The notes below the pieces were generated by a model, which had not been told where the DNA came from, searched no databases, and was given only the letters and a program-made list of their open reading frames with translations. A stretch of 64,000 nucleotides of DNA from Methanospirillum stamsii. Lineage in GTDB: Archaea; Halobacteriota; Methanomicrobia; Methanomicrobiales; Methanospirillaceae. A program made the translations under genes and the position numbers. Shown here piece by piece: positions 44,399-53,141 of the stretch. Numbering within the stretch: position 1 is the first letter of the stretch; each line of letters opens with the position of its first letter. Where the stretch lies: assembly GCF_046244385.1 (NCBI RefSeq), contig NZ_CP176366.1, positions 124,001-188,000 of the forward strand, in the 5' to 3' direction.

Positions 44399-45532
44399 TT
44401 AGGGATAACCAAACAATCCTACATCATTCAGATTATAATCTGCTCCAATAAACTGAGTCAGGTATTTCTGATGGATCTCCTGGGGATTCAGGTCATTAAA
44501 GAGTTCAGGATGTAACCATTTAGCAAGGTATGCCATGCCTACGATTACCCGTGGTGTAGTGAAGAGATTTCCATCCAGGAGAAATACATCATCATTCGTA
44601 ACTGCTTCGGTCTGAGAGAAAACATCCATTGCTGATATCTCATCGACAATTTTCGGGCCGTTTTCATTCTTATGGGCCGGATCAGTTGCGGAGAATCCAA
44701 AAGTCTCCGGATAATATTGATCCCAGATATATGCGACAATTGCATCCATATCCTGGTTAATAAGCCATTCCTTGTCTACCTCTATGTATGCACCGGATAA
44801 ATCTGATGAGATACTATCTCCCCCACATACAGCAATCATCTGGTTCCAGTAATCATTCTCCTTCCCTAATGTATAGAGTGCATCAGGAGTGAAACCAGCC
44901 ATTTTAAGAAAAACTTCGGGTTTTTCATCTCCAGGGAGACTATCAGTTTTTTCCTTGATGGTGCTGTAAATTTCATTATAAAAGTCGAGATACTGCTGTG
45001 CTTCTTCTTCATTTCCGGTTATCTGACCTAATTTTACAATCGTATCTCCCATGCTCACAGGAGAATCAAAATTCAGAGCAACAACAGGTATTTCCGGTTC
45101 AAGAGTATCAATCACTTCCTGTATTCTGTCCACAGAAACATCTGTCGTGCAGGGAATTATCATTACTTCCGGCTTTATCTCCATGATTTTTTCATAATCT
45201 AAAGTGAAAAAATCGTTTGGATCGCTAATTGCAGGGATCTTTTCAAGGTTAGGATAAAACTTAGGATTTATCGGACAGAGTGTAGGATCTGAAATAGTTC
45301 CGTCCCTGGCTACGACTTTATCCCAGGCATCAATGAGTTTTATTGCTTCTGCAACATTATACCGGGTATATCCAATTCTGTCTGCAGGTTTATCAAGAGT
45401 AATTGTTCTTCCAAGATCATCAGTGATGGTTACCGGACCATCATCAGCGGCGGTAACTCCGATAAATGGAAACAATACCAAAGAAAACAGTATAAACTGA
45501 ATCAAAATACAATTCACATTCATTCGAACCAT
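44399..45532 (-). CDS. BtuF-type orphan substrate-binding protein (SBP I)
   Basis: 377 residues. The signal peptide ends near GVTAA-DDG without a lipobox. The core reads ITDDLGRTITLDKPADRIGY, IDAWDKVVARDGTISD, YEKIMEIKPEVMIIP, KPEVFLKMAGFTPDAL, DKEWLINQDMDAIV and the C-terminal FIGADYNLNDVG ending in GYP. It has a small extra cysteine loop (TLCPINPKFYP). It is nearly collinear with SBP G, including the first residues and the upstream box, so they are recent duplicates. No transport core is adjacent. Confidence 0.88.
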   Translation of the reverse strand: MVRMNVNCILIQFILFSLVLFPFIGVTAADDGPVTITDDLGRTITLDKPADRIGYTRYNVAEAIKLIDAWDKVVARDGTISDPTLCPINPKFYPNLEKIPAISDPNDFFTLDYEKIMEIKPEVMIIPCTTDVSVDRIQEVIDTLEPEIPVVALNFDSPVSMGDTIVKLGQITGNEEEAQQYLDFYNEIYSTIKEKTDSLPGDEKPEVFLKMAGFTPDALYTLGKENDYWNQMIAVCGGDSISSDLSGAYIEVDKEWLINQDMDAIVAYIWDQYYPETFGFSATDPAHKNENGPKIVDEISAMDVFSQTEAVTNDDVFLLDGNLFTTPRVIVGMAYLAKWLHPELFNDLNPQEIHQKYLTQFIGADYNLNDVGLFGYP

Positions 45533-45571
45533 AGCGTAGCTAATCTTTTATTTGGGTGAGATATCTTCATT

Positions 45572-45590
45572 CCAAAATTATTTCGGGAGA
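45572..45590. promoter_or_regulatory. Conserved upstream box before SBP I
   Basis: CCAAAATTATTTCGGGAGA lies 40-58 bp before the SBP I start, the same distance as the box before SBP G. The surrounding GATATC block is also conserved between the two. Confidence 0.5.
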
Positions 45591-45700
45591 CAAAAAACTC
45601 CATAAATTTGGTTCAATAAAAAAATATTTATACCCCCTTTTCGCTCGTTTTGAACACCCGGAATCTGGAATGGTTTTTCAAGATGGCTCATTTATATCGC

Positions 45701-46033
45701 TTAACTGCTGACTACACTTTTTGAGAACAGATTAATAACCACCACTCCCAAAACGATCATGAAAATCCCAATAATTGCCGGATAATCGAGCGTTTGTTTA
45801 AAGATGAAAAATCCAAGTATCGTTGTCATGATAATCCCGGCACCAGCCCAGATAGCGTATGCAAGACCCACTGGAATCTCTCTTAAAGTTAAGGAAAAGC
45901 AGAAAAAAGCGATTACATACCCAATGATGACTACAATTGTTGGAATTATTCTGGTAAAACCATCAGAGGACTTAAGAGCCAAAGTCCCTATCGTTTCAGC
46001 AATAATTGAAATAAGGAGATATATCCAGTTCAT
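45701..46033 (-). CDS. Small multidrug resistance (SMR/EmrE-like) transporter
   Basis: 110 residues, four helices. It is close to EmrE along its length: IIAETIGTLALKSSDGFTR with the essential Glu13, IPVGLAYAIWAGAGI, and LDYPAIIGIFMIVLGVVVINL. SMR proteins export cationic compounds against protons as antiparallel dimers. It starts 70 bp after the stop of the ABC half-transporter 46104-47873 on the same strand, so it may be the last gene of that exporter operon. Confidence 0.93.
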   Translation of the reverse strand: MNWIYLLISIIAETIGTLALKSSDGFTRIIPTIVVIIGYVIAFFCFSLTLREIPVGLAYAIWAGAGIIMTTILGFFIFKQTLDYPAIIGIFMIVLGVVVINLFSKSVVSS

Positions 46034-46103
46034 TCAAACCTTTCCATATGTATCATACAACTTTCCTGAATCTCCAATGAAAAAAAGAAAAATTCCAGGG
46101 TTA

Positions 46104-47873
46104 TCATACAAAAGAACCACCCGGACTTAGCTTCTCTGAAATGCCTGCTGAAGACACCGTCCAGTGTGATGCTTTTTCCTGTTCACTCCACATTCTAAAA
46201 TACATCCCTTTTTGAGCTAGGAGTTCCTGGTGTCTGCCGGATTCAGTGACTTTCCCATGATCAATAACAATAATCCGGTCTGCATCCTGGATAGTATTCA
46301 GCCGGTGTGCTATCACAATTACCGTTTTTGACTTGATTAATGCAGAAATTGCGGTCTGAATTGCCTGTTCATTCTCCGGATCAATGGAAGCGGTTGCTTC
46401 ATCAAGTAAAATGATGGGTGCATCCTTAAGTAATGCCCGTGCAATTGATATCCGCTGTTTTTCTCCACCGGATATGGTAGATCCACCTTCACCGATGATC
46501 GTATCATACCCTTTCGGAAGCTTGACTATGAAATCATGTGCCTGGGCACTTTTGGAAGCAGCTATGATTTCTTCATCTGTGGCATCAGGTTTTCCAATCA
46601 GGATATTATTCCGGATCGTATCGTTGAAGAGGTAGACATCCTGGAATACCATGCTCATGTATGAGAGAAGTTTTTCTGTGCCGATGTCCCGGATATCCAC
46701 CCCGCCAAGAGTAATCTTACCGGAATTTACATCCCAGAACCGTGCAATCAGATTGGTTATGGTAGTCTTCCCTGACCCTGATGGCCCGACAAGAGCGAGC
46801 ACTTCTCCGGGCGATACTGAAAAACTCACATCAGAAAGGACAGTATTTTCGTGGTATCCAAACGTGACATTCAGAAATGAGACCGAGAAATTATTCGGAG
46901 TTTTAGGATTTTCAGGTTCGGTTAGAGGTTTTTCATCAAGAACTTCTTTCATTCGGTTGGCAGCAAGGCTCATGAACCTGACTTCCATGATGTCAAGTCC
47001 GGCCTGAATAAGGGGCTGATATAACTGATACCCAAGGATAAGAAATACCAGGTAAACCGGAATTGTGAGCGTTCCTCCCATGAAATAGTAAGTTGCTACT
47101 AAAAGCAAAATCACGTACCCGAGACCGAGCATGGACATATAACCGGTTGCTGCAATTCCCGGAACAATTTCCAGCCGGAGAATTGCTTTATGCATGTTAT
47201 CAAGTGATTCATCAAGTACCCGGAATCGTTTTCCGGTGAGATTATATGCCTTGATATAGCGGATTCCATGCAGGTACTCAAGAAGCCTAGCACCTGATGA
47301 CACCCGGATTTCACTCAGCCTGCCACCGTATTTTCGAACAAGAACCTGTGAGGCAAGAAGAAATGGAAATGAGATAAGTATCGTAATTACTGCGACCAGG
47401 GCAAGTTTTATGTCGAGCACTACCATAAACAGGATGAGAATTATCGGTAATGTAAAGGCAGCTACGATATCCGCCATCAGGTGAGTGAAGATATTCTCAA
47501 CAAAGGTCATGTCCTGAAGCATCAGTTGGGTAATATCCCCGGGGTCACGGCCTTTAAAAAAACCCATCGGCAGTTTTCTTAAGTGTTCTCCTAAATTCAG
47601 CCTTGCTTCAGAACAGAGGGAATATCCGGTTTCATGAACCGAAACTAACGCATACTTCCCCACAATATACTGGATAAGGTAGGTGAGAACCATTGCCCCC
47701 ATTAAAAACATAATGTGACCCAGGTCGATAACCGGGGCAAACAGATCCCAGAGAACCATAATGAGAAAACCATATGGAGCTCCTCTGAATAGATCATAAA
47801 TTATGTACAGGAGAATTGGTTTGTATAGGGCCTTTCTTTTTCCATCGGTGATGATGTCAACGGCATTTCTCAT
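46104..47873 (-). CDS. ABC transporter, fused membrane/ATPase half (second subunit)
   Basis: 589 residues. The six-helix membrane domain includes LRKLPMGFFKGRDPGDITQL (the coupling helix region). The ATPase has Walker A LVGPSGSGKTT, signature TISGGEKQRISIARALL, Walker B IILLDEATASIDPENE and IAHRL. Its start overlaps the partner gene stop by ATGA. It parallels the second subunit at 26798-28549. Function could be drug or metallophore transport; YbtPQ/IrtAB-like import is possible given the metal setting. Confidence 0.88.
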   Translation of the reverse strand: MRNAVDIITDGKRKALYKPILLYIIYDLFRGAPYGFLIMVLWDLFAPVIDLGHIMFLMGAMVLTYLIQYIVGKYALVSVHETGYSLCSEARLNLGEHLRKLPMGFFKGRDPGDITQLMLQDMTFVENIFTHLMADIVAAFTLPIILILFMVVLDIKLALVAVITILISFPFLLASQVLVRKYGGRLSEIRVSSGARLLEYLHGIRYIKAYNLTGKRFRVLDESLDNMHKAILRLEIVPGIAATGYMSMLGLGYVILLLVATYYFMGGTLTIPVYLVFLILGYQLYQPLIQAGLDIMEVRFMSLAANRMKEVLDEKPLTEPENPKTPNNFSVSFLNVTFGYHENTVLSDVSFSVSPGEVLALVGPSGSGKTTITNLIARFWDVNSGKITLGGVDIRDIGTEKLLSYMSMVFQDVYLFNDTIRNNILIGKPDATDEEIIAASKSAQAHDFIVKLPKGYDTIIGEGGSTISGGEKQRISIARALLKDAPIILLDEATASIDPENEQAIQTAISALIKSKTVIVIAHRLNTIQDADRIIVIDHGKVTESGRHQELLAQKGMYFRMWSEQEKASHWTVSSAGISEKLSPGGSFV

Positions 47874-49639
47874 GCTACACCTCCGGTATTAAACCTCCAG
47901 CTCCTGGCTGCCGAATGAGACTCCCACATGCGTGAATATTGCCCATTTTGTTCGATGAGCGCCTGATGCTTTCCATTTTCAATGATTCTTCCTTCACTCA
48001 GAACAATGATCTGGTCTGCATGTGCTATCGTTGACAGCCGGTGGGCAATCATGATAACGGTCTTGTGCTTGAGCAGTGAATCGATTGCCTGCTGAATTTT
48101 ATACTCATTTTCAGGATCGGCGAATGCGGTGGCTTCATCAAGAATTACTATAGGTGCATCCTTGAAGATAGTCCTGGCAAGAATTATCCGCTGTTGTTCC
48201 CCGCCGGAGAGGTATGTTCCTTCACTACCGATTATGGTATTATACCCATCCGGAAGAGCCATGATAAATTCATGAGCCTGTGCCGCCTTTGCTGCTGCGA
48301 CAACCTCATCAAATGGTTTTTCAGGTTTTCCCATCCGGATATTTTCTTCAATGCTTTCATGAAAGAGAAATGAGTCCTGGAAGACAAAACCAACCATATC
48401 CATCAGTTTTTCAGGTTCAATATCAGTGACATTCACTCCACCAATAGAGATCATTCCCTTTGATGCATCCCAGAAACGGGGAATTAATTGTGCAATGGTA
48501 CTCTTTCCGGATCCGGAAGGACCGACCAGAGCAGTAACCGTTTTTTCCGGTGCGGTAAAGGAGATGTTCTGAATTGCCGGACTTTTTTCATAGGAAAAGG
48601 TCACATCCTTGAACGAAATTGAATAGTCCCGGGGGGTTTTTGTGACCGCCGGGGCAATAAGATCCGGAATCGTTAAAAGAGCATCTATTCTTGAAATCCC
48701 TTCGGTAATCTGTCTCCATATTCCTCCAAACTTTGCCATCTTCATCATTGTGGATGTATATCCGGTTCCAAGAATCAGGAAAAGAAGCATCTCCGGAATG
48801 GTTATTGAACCATTTACAAAGAACCACACACAGGTTGGAAGAATAAACAGCAGAGGAAGGTTTACACATACACTAAATGCTGAATAAGAAGGAGCACACT
48901 CCTTAGTCCATTCAATAACAAAATCGCGATATGTGGATACAGAATCTGAAAGCCGGTGAAATGATCGTGCAGTCTGGTTGAAAACTTTGACAACCGGCAT
49001 ACCCCGGATATATTCTACAATAATACCATTCATCCGGTCAAGTGCATCATAATATTTTTTCATCGATTTATTTTCAGATTCACGATATGCCATTTTTATT
49101 GCGATTAAAGCAAGAGGAATTGGAATCAGAGATACCAGGGCAATTCTCCAGTCAATGGTTATCATGTAACCGATAGCAAAAACCGGAAGGAGAATGCCGC
49201 CTACTGAATCCGTAAGATGATGTGCAATGAAAAGTTCAATCCGGTCCACATCTTCGGTGATTATTTTTGTAACCGAACCACTTGTCCGTTTATTCAGGTA
49301 TCCAAGCGGTAGATCACCTATTTTCTGAATTAACGTTCTTTTAATCCCAAACAGGGTATCAAACGCAGCCATGTGTGAGAGGATGGTAGATATAAACAAA
49401 AAAACCACTCTTCCAACTGCGGCAAGAAGAACGACAATGGCAAGATACCAGATATATGACCCATCGATTGGTGGACTAAGTAATTCAACGGTAATCAGAT
49501 ATATTACCAGAAATGGGATAAAACCAAGCAGGGTTCCGATAGCCGTGAGCAAAACTGCTCCGGTTATGAGCCACTTGCGATGACCTGCAAAAGAGAGCAG
49601 TCGCCTGAATGGAGATTCAGGTTTTTTTACTGATTGCAT
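47870..49639 (-). CDS. ABC transporter, fused membrane/ATPase half (first subunit)
   Basis: 589 residues from ATG 49639 (MQSVKKPESPF), with GGAG about 10 nt upstream. A TTG at 49678 would lengthen it by 13 residues but lies inside a perfect palindrome and reads as operator sequence. The membrane domain includes KIGDLPLGYLNKRTSGSVTKI; the ATPase has LVGPSGSGKST, YLSGGEQQRIILARTIF, IVILDEATAFADPENE and IAHRL. The ATAF variant of the D-loop region is shared with the first subunit at 25063, supporting a conserved two-subunit arrangement. A MarR-type regulator is encoded upstream. Confidence 0.88.
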   Translation of the reverse strand: MQSVKKPESPFRRLLSFAGHRKWLITGAVLLTAIGTLLGFIPFLVIYLITVELLSPPIDGSYIWYLAIVVLLAAVGRVVFLFISTILSHMAAFDTLFGIKRTLIQKIGDLPLGYLNKRTSGSVTKIITEDVDRIELFIAHHLTDSVGGILLPVFAIGYMITIDWRIALVSLIPIPLALIAIKMAYRESENKSMKKYYDALDRMNGIIVEYIRGMPVVKVFNQTARSFHRLSDSVSTYRDFVIEWTKECAPSYSAFSVCVNLPLLFILPTCVWFFVNGSITIPEMLLFLILGTGYTSTMMKMAKFGGIWRQITEGISRIDALLTIPDLIAPAVTKTPRDYSISFKDVTFSYEKSPAIQNISFTAPEKTVTALVGPSGSGKSTIAQLIPRFWDASKGMISIGGVNVTDIEPEKLMDMVGFVFQDSFLFHESIEENIRMGKPEKPFDEVVAAAKAAQAHEFIMALPDGYNTIIGSEGTYLSGGEQQRIILARTIFKDAPIVILDEATAFADPENEYKIQQAIDSLLKHKTVIMIAHRLSTIAHADQIIVLSEGRIIENGKHQALIEQNGQYSRMWESHSAARSWRFNTGGVA

Positions 49640-49659
49640 AAATATAAGTCTCCAGTTTT

Positions 49660-49678
49660 TTGGTACAGGATGTACCAA
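49660..49678. promoter_or_regulatory. Perfect 19-bp palindrome, operator candidate
   Basis: TTGGTACAGGATGTACCAA is an 8-3-8 perfect dyad placed 21-39 bp before the ATG of the ABC operon. It is well positioned for a dimeric repressor such as the MarR protein encoded at 50068-50538 or a metal sensor. Confidence 0.55.
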
Positions 49679-50040
49679 GAAAGATGTTATTTTTCGGAAA
49701 AAACTCTAATCAGAATATTCCGGATAAATTCACATCAGAGGTTCATTCTTGTTCACTGAAAATATTAGTTGCATTAGTTAATATTTCTATTGATAAATTG
49801 TTGTATTTTGATACAATTTAGGTTTTTTATCGAAAAACTAAATTTTTTTGGATGATTATCTAATGAAATAGAAATTTTTGATGTATCATTCAATGAATTA
49901 TTTGAATTAGAAAACTATCAATTTTGAAAACCAGTTTTAGGTTTTTTTAAAAAATAAAGTTAAAAGGGTGTTAGAACCATATATCAAGTATTACGAATAT
50001 GATAAGAATCGGTGAATTGTCTTCTTAAGATGTTTAAACC
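49679..50040. other. AT-rich intergenic region
   Basis: About 360 bp of very AT-rich sequence upstream of the ABC operon. Nothing gene-like is seen. It should contain the operon promoter, and its right end leads into a vestigial signal-peptide frame on the plus strand. Confidence 0.45.
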
Positions 50041-50109
50041 ATGATAAAAAAAATTGTTGCAATAATGCTAATCATTGGTTTTATGGGAGTCTGTAAAAAA
50101 AATTTTTGA
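50041..50109 (+). pseudogene. Vestigial secreted-protein start (signal peptide only)
   Basis: An ATG opens a 22-codon frame reading MIKKIVAIMLIIGFMGVC before a stop. This is an excellent signal peptide or lipoprotein leader (basic N-terminus, hydrophobic core, terminal Cys) with no mature protein. It runs into the 3' end of the MarR gene on the other strand. It may be the relic of an SBP-like gene, or a coincidence in AT-rich DNA. Confidence 0.35.
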
Positions 50110-50538
50110 GAATATTTCTGCAATATCATTACTGGCGGCAGTAATTTTATCGAGTTCTTCTTTGGTAAGACTTTTCAAAAAGGGTTTAACGCTATCTCTC
50201 AATTCAATTAAGAATTTTTTATTAACCAATTCACCTTTGTTTGTAATAGATATAATAATTACCCGCCGGTCATGGGGATCACTATTTCGTTCGACGTATC
50301 CATCTTGTATTAACGAATCGACAAGCCGGGTCATATAGGGTTTTGAAATGTGAGCCTGGGAACCCAGTGAGGTCATTGATTGTGGGCCATCTCTTTCAAG
50401 AAGGCTGAGAACCCAGTATTTCATGTTATCACGGTTTGATAATTCCGGATTCGTTTTTTTAATTATTTTATCCACACCCATCATCATACTAACAAGGTCA
50501 GACGCAGCAGTATCCAGAAGAGATTTTCCTTTTGTCAT
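50068..50538 (-). CDS. MarR-family transcriptional regulator
   Basis: 156 residues. The winged helix is recognisable: YWVLSLLERDGPQSMTSLGSQAHISKPYMTRLVDSLIQDGYVERN followed by the wing DPHDRRVIIISITNKG, a classic MarR signature. Flanking helices form the dimer interface. It precedes the ABC/SMR exporter operon on the same strand, separated by about 430 bp, and is the natural candidate to bind the palindrome at 49660-49678. The inducer is unknown. Confidence 0.88.
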   Translation of the reverse strand: MTKGKSLLDTAASDLVSMMMGVDKIIKKTNPELSNRDNMKYWVLSLLERDGPQSMTSLGSQAHISKPYMTRLVDSLIQDGYVERNSDPHDRRVIIISITNKGELVNKKFLIELRDSVKPFLKSLTKEELDKITAASNDIAEIFSKIFFTDSHKTND

Positions 50539-50687
50539 CGTGATGAGAGTTAGTTATGAAAGTATACTCATATAATCTCTTTTATCATAACGACTCAACA
50601 AATAAGATCTAAAAAGAATACGGCATTAAAAATCAGGAATGATACACAGAAGCAATACCATCAGAATAATCAAAAAAAGAATCGTTA

Positions 50688-51734
50688 TTAAAAAACATGA
50701 ACCGCTGATGCTTTAAAAGTCAGATAAACCTCTTCTCCCTCATTCATCTGCAGTTCATCCCATCCTCTTCGGGTCATTATCGAGACCACCGGTATCCCGA
50801 CATCTATGGTAACTTTAATTACCATCCCGTTATTTTTTATGTCAGTGATCCTGCCTTTGAATGAATTACGTGCACTAGAAACAATGGGATCTTTTGATAG
50901 AAGAATATCCTCCGGACGTATTGTCGCATATACCTCTCTTTCTCCCAAGCAGGTTGCTGAATAGACTATGTGACCATCAATCTTGATGGCAGATATACCA
51001 TCCTGATGAGAACAACTTCCCTTAAAAATATTCTCCATACCAGTAAATGAAGCAATAAACTCTGATTCCGGTTTTCTGAACACCTCATCAGGATTTCCAA
51101 TCTGAACTATTTCTCCCTTATTCATGATTGCCACCCTGTCTGCCAGTGAGAAAACCTCCTCAAAATTATGAGTAATATGGACAACGGTCACATTCGTAAT
51201 ATCATGAATCCTTCGAAGTTCAGTCCGGAGTTTATCTCTTGTCTGACCATCAAGAGCACTCAATGGTTCATCCAGGAGCAGAAGATTAGGTTCCATGACA
51301 AGAGAACGGGCTATTGCTGCCCGTTGTTGTTCTCCTCCACTCAATGTTTCAGGTTTTCGGTGGAGCAGATGATCAATGCTAAGCAGCCGGGCCATTTCAA
51401 CTGTCTTCTTTCTGATGTACTCAGGATCCTTTTTCCTGGTCTTTAATCCAAATCCGATGTTTTCCTCTACCGTGAGATGGGGAAAGAGCATATAGTCCTG
51501 GTATACCATACAGATATTCCGGTCTTTTGGAGGAATGTTTGTAATATCCCGACCGTCCATGATTATTTTACCCGAGTCGGGAGGGTAAAACCCGGCAATT
51601 GTTTCAAGAAGAATGGTCTTTCCGGCTCCGGTAGGGCCAATGATTACCAGGTATTCTCCGGGAGTAATATCAAGCGTTACATTCCGAAGAATAAACTCGC
51701 CCATATCTTTTGATAAATTTTCAGTATGTAACAT
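50688..51734 (-). CDS. modC: Molybdate/tungstate ABC importer ATPase
   Basis: 348 residues. Walker A is IGPTGAGKT, the Q-loop MVYQDYMLFPHLTV, the signature LSGGEQQRAAIARSL, Walker B LLLLDEPLSALDGQTRDKL and the switch His ITHNFEEVF. A C-terminal TOBE-like domain (about residues 240-348, ATIRPEDILLS) is typical of ModC/WtpC. It follows the permease gene by 11 bp. It imports oxyanions for Mo/W enzymes such as formylmethanofuran dehydrogenase. Sulfate-type cargo is a less likely alternative. Confidence 0.87.
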   Translation of the reverse strand: MLHTENLSKDMGEFILRNVTLDITPGEYLVIIGPTGAGKTILLETIAGFYPPDSGKIIMDGRDITNIPPKDRNICMVYQDYMLFPHLTVEENIGFGLKTRKKDPEYIRKKTVEMARLLSIDHLLHRKPETLSGGEQQRAAIARSLVMEPNLLLLDEPLSALDGQTRDKLRTELRRIHDITNVTVVHITHNFEEVFSLADRVAIMNKGEIVQIGNPDEVFRKPESEFIASFTGMENIFKGSCSHQDGISAIKIDGHIVYSATCLGEREVYATIRPEDILLSKDPIVSSARNSFKGRITDIKNNGMVIKVTIDVGIPVVSIMTRRGWDELQMNEGEEVYLTFKASAVHVF

Positions 51735-51745
51735 ACATCAAAACC

Positions 51746-52540
51746 CTATAATCGCGATGCTCCACCGTACCGCTCAAAAATGTACAGAGACACTATACAA
51801 ATAATAATGAGAATCGTTGCGGCTGATATTGCCATGTTCAGATTGCCACAGGACATATTCAGGAATAAGGCAATCGGAAGGGTTTCGGTTTTCCACTGGA
51901 TTGCTCCGGCAATTAAAAGGGCAGCTCCAAACTCTCCAATTCCTTTTGCCCAGGTAATCACCGATGCTGCAAAAAACCCAGAACCAGCCATGGGGAGAGT
52001 TACCCGCCATACTGCCTGGAGATCTGTACAGCCCAATGTTTTTGCGACAAATTCATAGCGGGTGCTGATAGATTCAAAAGTTGAACGCATGATCCTCAGC
52101 ATATAAGGAAAATTCACAAAAAACTGGGCTGCAATAATACCAAGCGGAGTAAATACAAAAACCAGACCCATATCTGCTAACGCATTTCCAAAACCGGTGG
52201 TTCCAAAGAATAAAAGTAATCCGAGACCTGCTACAAGCGGAGGGAGAGCTAGCGGCATATCAAGAATGGCATTTACCGCCCCTTTTCCAAAAAATGAGTA
52301 CCGGGCAAGAGCATATGCAGCCGGAACTGCTATCAGAATACAAAGAATCGTTGAAATTATTGAGGTTCCAAGACTCATAAAGATTGCAAACTGGATCTCC
52401 GGACTTGTAATAGATGTATAGAGTGTTTCAAAAGAAGGTTTTGTCACGATGAGAAGGAGCAGAACGATTATGAAAAAGGTGAGCAGAAAACTCATACCAA
52501 TAGTGGCATTCCGGAGCCATGAATTTCTGATGTCACTCAT
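51746..52540 (-). CDS. modB: Molybdate/tungstate ABC permease
   Basis: 264 residues, about six helices, BPD_transp_1 fold. MDLPLALPPLVAGLGLLLFFG and the EAA-loop segment (KTLGCTDLQAVWRVTLPMAGSGF) are characteristic of ModB/WtpB. Its start overlaps the TrmO-like stop by ATGA. With the ATPase and the binding protein at 53142 it makes a complete importer. Confidence 0.88.
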   Translation of the reverse strand: MSDIRNSWLRNATIGMSFLLTFFIIVLLLLIVTKPSFETLYTSITSPEIQFAIFMSLGTSIISTILCILIAVPAAYALARYSFFGKGAVNAILDMPLALPPLVAGLGLLLFFGTTGFGNALADMGLVFVFTPLGIIAAQFFVNFPYMLRIMRSTFESISTRYEFVAKTLGCTDLQAVWRVTLPMAGSGFFAASVITWAKGIGEFGAALLIAGAIQWKTETLPIALFLNMSCGNLNMAISAATILIIICIVSLYIFERYGGASRL

Positions 52541-53082
52541 TTTTTAACCCGCTCCCTGTTCCGGAGTTCTTTTGGAGTGCTGTTCCATTCGGCGATGTCA
52601 TCCATATGCTGGTTATCAACCCAGCCACACTTTACCTCATCCCGGTGATCAAACTGCCGGACATACGGTTTTATGTCAAGAAGTGGAGTTCCGTCAAGCA
52701 CATCAACACCCGATACCTTCAGAATAGTATCATCCACAGAAAGCAATTCCATTATTGACATTCCCATAGGGTTTGGCCGGTTAAAATGCCGTATTGCAAA
52801 GATACCCCGTTCTTTTTCACCATCCAGGAAAGGTTTCTGGACCAGGTTCTTCCCAGTCGCACGATGAAAAAAATAAAATGCGTAAATATGGGAAAATGAT
52901 TCAATATCAACCAACCCTTCCTTAAATTCATCAAATATTTCTATATATCCTACAGACGGATTAAAGATACCCTGAACCGGAGTATTTTCGTGTTCAGTGT
53001 GTTCAGAATGAATTATCCCAATGGGATGAAACACAATATCAGTATCTTTCCACTTTACCCTATGTTCCTGCGATAATTTCAT
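52537..53082 (-). CDS. TrmO/TsaA-like protein embedded in molybdate operon
   Basis: 181 residues of the TsaA/UPF0066 SAM-binding family: HPIGIIHSEHTEHENTPVQG, SFSHIYAFYFFHRA, IRHFNRPNPMGMSIM (the RPNP motif) and KVSGVDVLDGTPLLDIKPYV. GAGAGG precedes ATG 53082. It sits between modA and modB and is translationally coupled to modB, so a function linked to oxyanion use, rather than general tRNA modification, is suggested (inference). It is only distantly similar to the family member at 4840-5382. Confidence 0.83.
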   Translation of the reverse strand: MKLSQEHRVKWKDTDIVFHPIGIIHSEHTEHENTPVQGIFNPSVGYIEIFDEFKEGLVDIESFSHIYAFYFFHRATGKNLVQKPFLDGEKERGIFAIRHFNRPNPMGMSIMELLSVDDTILKVSGVDVLDGTPLLDIKPYVRQFDHRDEVKCGWVDNQHMDDIAEWNSTPKELRNRERVKK

Positions 53083-53141
53083 AAAAACCTCTCCCGTGAG
53101 ATGATAGTTACAGGCAAAAATTCAGATTTAAAAAAAGGAAA

